From: JACVCS01 sp038328575
Lineage (GTDB): Bacteria; Planctomycetota; Phycisphaerae; Phycisphaerales; UBA1924
Assembly (NCBI GenBank): GCA_038328575.1
Contig: JBBQMD010000059.1
Location: forward strand, 1 to 17,126
Length of the DNA: 17,126 nt
Reading direction: 5' to 3'
This document shows positions 6,524 to 14,022 of this stretch, one piece after another. Under the pieces are notes generated by a model. That model was not told the origin of the DNA. It ran no database searches and was given only the letters and a program-made list of their open reading frames with translations. Within the stretch, counting starts at the first letter, position 1. The number at the start of each line of letters is the position of its first letter. A program made the position numbers and the translations under genes.

Positions 6524-6579
6524 GATTCCCGATTCCCGATTCCCGACCGCCGATTGCCGATTGCCGATTGCCGATTGCT
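6524..6579 (+). repeat. Heptamer tandem array in the trpG-trpD gap
   Basis: Eight consecutive 7-bp units: GATTCCC three times, GACCGCC once, GATTGCC three times, GATTGCT once. The array ends 6 bp before the trpD ATG. On the complementary (template) strand, four G-runs at 6518-6523, 6528-6530, 6535-6537 and 6542-6544 are separated by 4-nt AATC loops, a canonical four-run G-quadruplex pattern. Confidence 0.9.
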
Positions 6580-6585
6580 CTCCCC

Positions 6586-7650
6586 ATGAACGAACTCCTC
6601 GAACACGTCCTCGCCGGCCGCAACCTGAGCATCGATCAGGCCGAGGCCTTGCTCACGCAGATCGCTACCGGGTCGATCGACCCCGCAGTGACCGGCGCGA
6701 TGCTCATCGCCCTGCGCACCAAGGGCGAATCCTCCAGCGAACTCACCGGCTTCGCCCGCGGCACCCAACGCCTCGCCCGCCGCCCCGAGCTCGATCGCGT
6801 CCTCATGCGCGACGCGACCGACATCGTCGGCACCGGCGGCGACAACGTCGGGACGTTCAACCTCTCGACCACCGGCGCGCTGCTCGCCGCCGCCGCTGGC
6901 CTACCCATCGTCAAGCACGGCAACCGCGCCATCTCCAGCCGCTGCGGCGCCGCCGACGTGCTCAGCGAGCTGGGAATCGCCATGCCCCTGGACGAACGCG
7001 CCAGCGCCGCCTGCTTCGCTACCACAAACTTCACGTTCCTCTTCGCGCCGCACTATCACCCCGCGGTCGCAAATATCGCGCCCATCCGGCGCGCCCTGGG
7101 CGTCCGCACCATCTTCAACATGCTCGGCCCGCTGACGAACCCGGCCCGCCCGCCATACTCCGTCGTCGGCGCATTCTCCCTCAACGCCGCCCGCGTGATC
7201 GCCGGCGCATTCGCGTCGCTGCCCATCAGGCGCGCTCTGATCATTCACTCTGACAACGGCCTTGACGAGCCCACGCCCGCCTCGCCCTTCACCTGCCTCA
7301 CCGCGACGCCCAGCGACGTGCGCGAGACAACCCTCGCCTGCGCAGACTTCGGCCTCCCCTCTTGCAAGCTCGACGATCTTCGCGGCGGCGACGCCCGCCA
7401 CAACGCACACGCGCTCCGCCGCGTCCTTCAACCCGCCGATCAGAATCAGCGCAACCCGCATCGCGACGCCGTCATCATGTCCGCCGCCCTCGCGCTCTGG
7501 TGCGCCGAACGCGCCGCATCCCCCCTGGCCGGCGCCATGCTCGCCCACGCCGCGATCGACGACGGTCGCGCCGCGGCTCTGCTTGACCGCCTCATTGGCG
7601 AGTTCTCCCCATCGGCTGTCGCAAACCTCAAGCCCGAGACGCGCCCATGA
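6586..7650 (+). CDS. trpD: Anthranilate phosphoribosyltransferase
   Basis: TrpD joins anthranilate to PRPP, giving phosphoribosylanthranilate. The ATG at 6586 gives 354 residues, normal for the family. Motifs: the N-terminal helical domain with GAMLIALRTKGES (37-49), the PRPP-binding DIVGTGGDNVGTFNLST (79-95), KHGNRAISSRCGAADVLSELG (110-130), and LGVRTIFNMLGPLTNPA (171-187). TTG codons just upstream (6561, 6568) are in frame but lie inside the heptamer array, so they are not preferred. The ATG is preceded by CTCTCCCC and no Shine-Dalgarno. The stop overlaps the next gene by 4 nt (ATGA at 7647). Confidence 0.95.
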   Translation: MNELLEHVLAGRNLSIDQAEALLTQIATGSIDPAVTGAMLIALRTKGESSSELTGFARGTQRLARRPELDRVLMRDATDIVGTGGDNVGTFNLSTTGALLAAAAGLPIVKHGNRAISSRCGAADVLSELGIAMPLDERASAACFATTNFTFLFAPHYHPAVANIAPIRRALGVRTIFNMLGPLTNPARPPYSVVGAFSLNAARVIAGAFASLPIRRALIIHSDNGLDEPTPASPFTCLTATPSDVRETTLACADFGLPSCKLDDLRGGDARHNAHALRRVLQPADQNQRNPHRDAVIMSAALALWCAERAASPLAGAMLAHAAIDDGRAAALLDRLIGEFSPSAVANLKPETRP

Positions 7651-9197
7651 GCGACTTTCTCGCCGACATGACCAACCGCTCGCACGATCGCCTCGCGGCG
7701 CTGCTGTCCACAACCTCGCGCGACGCGCTCACCGCCGCGGCGCTCGCGTCCGCGCCGCCCCTCCCGCTGCGCCGCATCGCCAGCAGCTTTATCGCGATCG
7801 CCGAGGTCAAGCGCGCCTCGCCCAGCCTCGGCGTTCTCGCGCCAGGCCCTGAGACTGACGCCGTCGCATTCGTCGTGAACCAGGCAACGGCCTACGCCCG
7901 CCACGGCGCCGCCGCCGTCAGCGTCCTCACCGAACCCAGCGCCTTCGGCGGCGACCTCGAACACGCCCGCGTCGCCGCCCGCGAACTCCGCCCGCTGGGC
8001 GTGCCGGTGATGCGTAAGGACTTCCTCGTCGATCCCGCGCAGGTGTACGAGTCGCGCCTCGCCGGATGCTCCGGCGTGCTGATCATCATCCGCATGCTCA
8101 AGGACGATGTGCTCCGCGCGATGCTCGAAGCCGCGCGTGCGTGCGATCTGTTTGTCTTGCTCGAAGCCTTCGACGAACAAGATCTCGCCCGCGCCCGAAC
8201 TGTCCTCGCCCACGCGCCCCACGCCCGGGTCGCGACCTCGCAGGCGACGAACCCGTCGTCCCCCCCGCCCGTACTTGTGGGCTTGAACACGCGCGACCTC
8301 GAAACCCTCGCCGTCAACCCGCACGCGCTCTCGCTCTCAAGCGATCACTTTCCGCCCGGCTTCCTCCGCATCGCCGAGAGCGGCATGCACACGCCGCAAG
8401 ACGTTCGCGCCGCCGCCGCCCTCGGATACCAAGGCGTGCTCGTCGGCACCTCGCTCATGCGCAGCGGCGACCCCGGCGCTCTGCTTGACGCGATGATCGC
8501 CGCGGGCTCTGAGCCAATCGCTCTAGTTGTGACTTCGTCGCCACCCTCCGCCGCGCCCTCTCGCACCCGCGTCAAAGTCTGCGGCCTCTCGTCCAACACG
8601 CAGGTGGACGCCGCGATCGACGCCGGCGCAGACGCCATCGGCCTGGTCATGGTCGAGTCGCCGCGACGCGTGGGCCTCTTGTTCGTCACCGAAACACGCC
8701 GCAGACTCCCGGTGTTCGTTCAGCTCGTGCTCGTCCATCGTGACGACGCAATACTCGATCCGGAACTCTCCGATGTGAGCCCAGCATTGATCCGCACGAC
8801 CTACCAGCGCGATTCGGCCGCGGCGCTGCGGCACTCCTCACCCGTGCTCGACGCGTGCACCATCCCCGTCCTCCGCTTCGGCACCACGTCGTTCCAAAGC
8901 GATCTCGCCGCTTGCGCCCCGCGATTCCACACGCTCCTCATCGAGGGCCCGCGCTCAGGCGTCGGTGAAGCCGTGGACTGGCACGCCATCGCGCCGATCG
9001 CCCGCGCTTATCGCGTCATCCTCGCCGGTGGGCTCACGCCCGACAACGTCGGCGAGGCCATCCGCATCGTCCGCCCCTTCGCAGTCGATGTCTCCAGCGG
9101 CGTCGAGTCCGCCCCCGGAATTAAAGACCCATCCAAAATCGCGGCCTTCCTCAACGCAGTCCGCGCCGCCGACGCCGCCATCGCCACGCCCTCTTGA
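7647..9197 (+). CDS. trpCF: Fused indole-3-glycerol phosphate synthase / phosphoribosylanthranilate isomerase
   Basis: One 516-residue protein joins two TIM barrels that act in sequence, TrpF first and then TrpC in the pathway, although TrpC is N-terminal in the chain as in the enteric fusion. TrpC (about 1-290): EVKRASPS (catalytic Lys 55), SVLTE (92-96), RKDFLVDP (123-130), VGLNTRDL (211-218), IAESG (242-246) and GVLVGTSLM (263-271). Residues 188-208 are a Ser/Pro/Thr-rich insert before the GLNTRDL strand. TrpF (about 306-516): KVCG with catalytic Cys 312, AGADAIGLVMVESPRR (326-341), ILAGGLTPDNV (458-468) and DVSSGVES.PGIKD (481-494). The usual catalytic Asp before the phosphate-loop region is Glu 433 here (LLIEGPRSGVG). 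The linker (about 285-306) is short and Ser/Pro-rich. It is followed by a 99-bp gap with a heptamer array. Confidence 0.93.
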   Translation: MSDFLADMTNRSHDRLAALLSTTSRDALTAAALASAPPLPLRRIASSFIAIAEVKRASPSLGVLAPGPETDAVAFVVNQATAYARHGAAAVSVLTEPSAFGGDLEHARVAARELRPLGVPVMRKDFLVDPAQVYESRLAGCSGVLIIIRMLKDDVLRAMLEAARACDLFVLLEAFDEQDLARARTVLAHAPHARVATSQATNPSSPPPVLVGLNTRDLETLAVNPHALSLSSDHFPPGFLRIAESGMHTPQDVRAAAALGYQGVLVGTSLMRSGDPGALLDAMIAAGSEPIALVVTSSPPSAAPSRTRVKVCGLSSNTQVDAAIDAGADAIGLVMVESPRRVGLLFVTETRRRLPVFVQLVLVHRDDAILDPELSDVSPALIRTTYQRDSAAALRHSSPVLDACTIPVLRFGTTSFQSDLAACAPRFHTLLIEGPRSGVGEAVDWHAIAPIARAYRVILAGGLTPDNVGEAIRIVRPFAVDVSSGVESAPGIKDPSKIAAFLNAVRAADAAIATPS

Positions 9198-9221
9198 ACA
9201 ACAACGTCCTAACTCCGACCC

Positions 9222-9271
9222 GGTTGCGGTTGCCGATTCCCGATTCCCGACCACGCCGATTCCCGATTCCC
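9222..9271 (+). repeat. Heptamer-type array in the trpCF-trpB gap
   Basis: Units read GGTTGC, GGTTGCC, GATTCCC twice, a 9-bp GACCACGCC, then GATTCCC twice, followed by GAC. The unit sequence matches the array in the trpG-trpD gap. Further C-runs at 9282-9286 and 9290-9295 lie between the array and the trpB ATG at 9297, giving several G-runs on the template strand. Confidence 0.88.
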
Positions 9272-9296
9272 GACCTCTCTTCCCCCGAGCCCCCCA

Positions 9297-10558
<1,262 letters not shown>

Positions 10559-10562
<4 letters not shown>

Positions 10563-11404
10563 ACCACGCCACAGCTCCCGCCCTCGTCAACGCCGGATCA
10601 CCAATGCACACCTTCGCCCAGTCGTTCCGGTCCTCCGCGCAGCGCAACCAGCCCGCGCTCATCCCGTATCTCACCGCCGGCTTCCCGACCAAGGCCGCCT
10701 TCGTTGACCAGCTTCGCGCGCTGGCCCCGCTCAGCGCCGCGATCGAAGTTGGCGTTCCGTTCTCCGATCCAATGGCCGACGGCGTCACCATCCAAGGCTC
10801 CAGCCGCGTCGCGCTTGAACAAGGAGTCTCGCTCGATTGGATCCTCGACCAACTCGCCTCGCTCAAGGGCCAGCTTGCCTGCCCGCTGGCGATCATGTCG
10901 TACCTGAACCCGCTGCTCTCGATCGCCCCCGAAGCGCTGGGCTCGCGCCTCGCCGGCGCCGGCGTGCGCGCCGTCATCATCCCCGATCTGCCCTTTCAAG
11001 AATCGCTCCCGCTGCTGCGCGTGCTCTCGCCACACGCGATCGGCCTCGTGCAGATGGTCTCGCCGTTGACGCCCCCGGACCGAGCCCAGCAACTGGCCAG
11101 GGCCACCGGCGGCTTTCTCTACGCCGTGACGTCCACCGGTGTGACCGGCGGCAAGGCGCCCGACTCCGCATCCAACGCGCCGAGCGTCCCGGACACCCTT
11201 GCCGATCATCGCGTCGCCGCATACCTCGCGAATCTGCGCACGCTCTCAACCAATCCCGTCGCCGCGGGGTTCGGAATCCGCACGCCCGAACACGTTCGAA
11301 GCCTGCGCCCGCACGCCGACGCCTTGATCGTCGGTTCCGCATTAATAGAGGCCATCGCTCGCAACGAGAAACCAGATTCATTCCTCCGGCATCTGATGTC
11401 CTAG
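10559..11404 (+). CDS. trpA: Tryptophan synthase alpha chain
   Basis: TrpA splits indole-3-glycerol phosphate and passes indole to TrpB. Motifs: PALIPYLTAGFP (32-43), IEVGVPFSDPMADGVTIQ with the catalytic Glu and Asp (62-79), the strand VIIPDLPF and the phosphate loop in LYAVTSTGVTGG, then AAGFGI. The loop after GVTGG is about ten residues longer than usual (KAPDSASNAPSVPD). Two starts are possible. GTG at 10559 overlaps the trpB stop by 4 nt, like the other coupled junctions of this operon, and gives 281 residues. ATG at 10604 gives 266 residues, which fits the family start better. I list the longer form because of the coupling pattern, with low certainty on that point. It is the last operon gene; a hairpin begins at its stop codon. 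Confidence 0.93.
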
Positions 11405-11430
11405 ACCCCGCCTCCTATCGCGCGGGGGCT
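11403..11430 (+). terminator. Hairpin at the end of the trp operon
   Basis: AGACCCCGC (11403-11411) pairs with GCGGGGGCT (11422-11430) with one A-G mismatch around a 10-nt loop. The stem starts inside the trpA stop codon. It lacks a T-run afterwards, so it may stabilise the 3' end or need Rho rather than act as a strict intrinsic terminator. Confidence 0.45.
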
Positions 11431-11486
11431 TCAGGCAGGATCTCACGAACCCATGCAGCGCTCAGTCTGTACAAACAAACATCACT

Positions 11487-12314
11487 ATGCAACACCTTCT
11501 CGACTGCCTGCGCTCTGACCGCACCTCGCGCTTCTCCCCTTCCGGGCTCGCTTCGGCGCACCGCCCGCAGATATCGACGCCGTCACCAGCCCCGGCCCGC
11601 ACGCGAACTCAGTCTCCCTCACACGTCAACTCCGCCATCGCCTCCTGCCTCTGCGCCATGCTCGCGCTCAGCCTCGCTGGCTGCCAGCGCCCCAGCACTA
11701 GCGCCGAGTCAACCTCGCAGAAACCCGCGGCCCCGCGTCCCGTCGCTCAGCGCACCGCCGAAGCCACGCCCACGGCAACCGCCCTTGAAACTTCATCCAC
11801 CACCAAGGACTCTCAGCCGATGGCCTCTCAAGATTACAAGACGATGTCCGAAGACCAGTGGAAGCAGATCCTCACCCCCGAGCAGTTCCGCATCATGCGC
11901 GACAAGGGCACCGAGCGCGCATTCTCCGGCAAGTATTGGAACCACTTCGCAGACGGCTTCTACCGCTGCGCCGCCTGCAAGACCCCGCTCTTCAAGAGCG
12001 ACTCGAAGTTCGACTCGCACTGCGGCTGGCCCGCGTTCAGCACCGAGCTCACCAAGGGCGCCATCGACGAGACCGTCGACACGTCCTACGGCATGATTCG
12101 CACAGAGGTCACCTGCTCGGTCTGCGATGCCCACCTCGGCCACATCTTCAACGACGGCCCACCGCCCACCGGCATCCGCTACTGCATCAACAGCGAGTCC
12201 ATCGACTTCATCCCCGCCGATCAGGCCGCCGAGGAGTTGAAGAAGCACCCTCCGATCGAGCCGAAAGCTGACGCCGCCAAGACCGCAAAGCCCGGCGCCA
12301 AGTCTCCGCGCTGA
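11487..12314 (+). CDS. msrB: Lipoprotein peptide-methionine (R)-S-oxide reductase
   Basis: MsrB reduces the R-form of methionine sulfoxide in proteins. A hydrophobic segment ending in a lipobox (LAGC, Cys 66) suggests a lipid-anchored, extracytoplasmic enzyme. Residues 67-115 are a Ser/Thr/Ala/Pro-rich tether. The SelR domain (about 120-243) holds the zinc pairs CAAC (161, 164) and CSVC (210, 213), CGWPAFS with the likely resolving Cys 179, HLGHIFNDGP, and RYCINS with catalytic Cys 233. The C-terminal 30 residues are Lys/Pro/Ala-rich. The frame places about 50 Ser/Pro/Arg-rich residues before the hydrophobic segment, which is long for a signal peptide; the only later in-frame ATG (11659) leaves just 8 residues before the Cys. 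It lies 82 nt after trpA, probably its own unit. The export-side thioredoxin-like protein at 3185 could be a reductant, which is speculation. Confidence 0.88.
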   Translation: MQHLLDCLRSDRTSRFSPSGLASAHRPQISTPSPAPARTRTQSPSHVNSAIASCLCAMLALSLAGCQRPSTSAESTSQKPAAPRPVAQRTAEATPTATALETSSTTKDSQPMASQDYKTMSEDQWKQILTPEQFRIMRDKGTERAFSGKYWNHFADGFYRCAACKTPLFKSDSKFDSHCGWPAFSTELTKGAIDETVDTSYGMIRTEVTCSVCDAHLGHIFNDGPPPTGIRYCINSESIDFIPADQAAEELKKHPPIEPKADAAKTAKPGAKSPR

Positions 12315-12394
12315 TCAACGCCGGCCCCACCGCGCTGTCACCTTCCGCACCCTGAAACGCACGATCGCATCGCGGCATCTACGCTCGCTGCTGC

Positions 12395-13810
12395 ATGCCC
12401 GATCGCCTGCTCATCGCGCCGCCAGCCGCCGATTGGCTCCCGCCACTCCGAGCCGCGGGCGCGCCCATGCTCTCGCCCGATGCCCGGCGCTTCCGCACGC
12501 AGCTCGGCCTGCCCATCGATCGGCCCATCATCCTCTCGGGCCACCAAGCCGCGATCTGGCATCCGGGTATCCTGGCGAAGTACCTGCTCGCGCACGAGGT
12601 CGCGTCAAGCCTCAACGCCTGCGCCACATGGCTCGTCGTCGATACCGACGCCGAAGACTTCACGACGCTGAACACCCCGGCCCGCGACTCACGCGCAGGC
12701 CTCGTCCGTCGCGCCGTGCGCATGGCCTCCCAACCAATCGCGCAGCAGATCAACGCCGGCGTGCCCCCAGCGTCAATCGCTCCGTTTGACGTGCCGCCGC
12801 TCACCGCCCCTGACGAAACCATCCCCTCCATCTCTAGCGCGCTCAGCGCGATCTTGATCGCGCTGACGCACGCGCGCCTGAGCGCCACCAGTGCCGCCGA
12901 TCAGATCGCCCGCGCCACGCTCGCGCTCATCGAGCCGATCGCCCCGCGCTGCGCCGTCATCTTCGCCAGCCGCGTCGGTTCCACTGATCTCTTCCAGCGC
13001 ATCGCGCTCGACATGGCCCGCAATCCCGAGCGCTGGGCCACCGGCTACAACGACTCCCTCACCGCCGCGCCCCACGCCCAGCTCGCGCCGCTCCGCATCG
13101 CGTCAGGCGGCGTGATCGAGCTCCCGCTCTGGCACCTGCCGGGTGTCAACCAGCCCCGCCAGCGCGTCTACGCCAGCCAGCTCCCCGCGCTCCTGCGCGA
13201 TGGCGCCGCCATCGCGCCTCGCGCTCTGCTCCTCACTGGCCTTCTCCGCGCCGCCGCGTGCGAGCTCTTCATCCACGGCGTTGGCGGCGCGGGCACCGAC
13301 GGCCTCTCCGGCTACGACGCCGCCACCACCCGCTGGATGATCTCCATGAGCCTCTCGCTCGCGCCCACCATCTCCTGTACCGCCACGCTCACACTCCCGC
13401 TCCTGGACGGCCCCCGCACCACCCCAGATCAGCTCGCCCATCTCCGCTGGCGCGCCCACGCCGCTCGGCACAACCCCGCCCTCGTCCTTGACGCGCTCGG
13501 TGCTCAGCACAAGCTCGTAGCCCTCCACACCATCCAACACGCGGCAACCCCGCTCGACCGTCGCGCCGCCTTCACAGCCCTGCACCACGAGCTCGCGTCG
13601 CACCAGCAGCGCGCCGCCCACGCGCTCTCGGACCTCAATGTAAAGGCCGACGCCGCCGCCGCTCGCCTTCAGCAACAGCTCGTCGCCGACGATCGCACAT
13701 TCCCATTCCCGCTCCACAATCACGACGCCTTGCGTGCGCTGCGAGCCGAGATTGCTGCCCAGGTTCGGGCAGCGCTGCGAGCTCAGCCCGCCGGAAACGC
13801 CGCTATTTGA
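12395..13810 (+). CDS. Conserved protein, BshC-like (putative cysteine-adding enzyme)
   Basis: The 471-residue protein resembles, from memory, conserved planctomycete proteins of unknown function, and distantly BshC, the last enzyme of bacillithiol synthesis. Similar points: SGHQAAIWHPGILAKY (48-63) compares with the BshC TGQQ..LF block; WLVVDTDAEDFTTLN (79-93) compares with its FW(I/M)A(S/G)EDHDF motif; and RALLLTGLLRAAACELFIHGVGGAGTDG (276-303) compares with the late LRP...IGGPGE segment. The C-terminal part (about 380-460) is Ala/Arg/Gln-rich and helical, possibly coiled coil. No signal peptide is seen, so it is probably cytoplasmic. It follows msrB by 80 nt in the same direction. A thiol role would suit that neighbour, but bshA and bshB are not in the window, so the function stays unproven. 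An unrelated planctomycete-specific role is equally possible. Confidence 0.5.
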   Translation: MPDRLLIAPPAADWLPPLRAAGAPMLSPDARRFRTQLGLPIDRPIILSGHQAAIWHPGILAKYLLAHEVASSLNACATWLVVDTDAEDFTTLNTPARDSRAGLVRRAVRMASQPIAQQINAGVPPASIAPFDVPPLTAPDETIPSISSALSAILIALTHARLSATSAADQIARATLALIEPIAPRCAVIFASRVGSTDLFQRIALDMARNPERWATGYNDSLTAAPHAQLAPLRIASGGVIELPLWHLPGVNQPRQRVYASQLPALLRDGAAIAPRALLLTGLLRAAACELFIHGVGGAGTDGLSGYDAATTRWMISMSLSLAPTISCTATLTLPLLDGPRTTPDQLAHLRWRAHAARHNPALVLDALGAQHKLVALHTIQHAATPLDRRAAFTALHHELASHQQRAAHALSDLNVKADAAAARLQQQLVADDRTFPFPLHNHDALRALRAEIAAQVRAALRAQPAGNAAI

Positions 13811-13814
13811 CGAA

Positions 13815-13829
13815 GAATCCGGCGGATTC
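13815..13829 (+). terminator. Short hairpin after the BshC-like gene
   Basis: GAATCC (13815-13820) and GGATTC (13824-13829) flank a 3-nt loop, 4 nt after the stop codon, followed by GGGTTTG. The stem is only 6 bp and the T-run is short, so termination is possible but weakly supported. Confidence 0.35.
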
Positions 13830-13923
13830 GGGTTTGATCGCTCGAAACTTCTCCAGACTTCGCGTCTCTCCTATCTTGTTAAAAGCAGCTCGTTCAATAG
13901 AGGACTGTCTAGATCCTGAATGA

Positions 13924-13939
13924 GGGGTTTCGAAACTCC
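13924..13939. promoter_or_regulatory. Near-perfect 16-bp palindrome upstream of the dockerin-type gene
   Basis: GGGGTTTCGAAACTCC is a palindrome with a single mismatched pair (13926/13937), centred on TTCGAA, about 85 bp before the ATG at 14023. The surrounding 13870-13930 stretch is AT-richer than the neighbourhood and is where I would look for the promoter, but no clear -35/-10 pair stands out. It could be an operator or chance. Confidence 0.35.
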
Positions 13940-14022
13940 GTTTCCCGCGGCTATTGTTGAGAGCCTGATCCGCCCCAGCGCGTGCCCACACGCCCGCTGC
14001 CAACTCGGGGAAGCGACCCACC

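Noticed and set aside
6524..6579. CRISPR-type repeat array
   Set aside because: The 7-bp units are adjacent with no spacers and there are no cas genes.
6568..6585. TTG start for trpD six codons upstream of the ATG
   Set aside because: It lies inside the heptamer array and adds residues encoded by the repeat; ATG 6586 fits the family N-terminus.
6478..6768. Minus-strand frame encoding a repeated Ile-Gly-Asn-Arg peptide
   Set aside because: The peptide repeat is only the translation of the GATTCCC/GATTGCC heptamers; the rest overlaps trpD in antisense.
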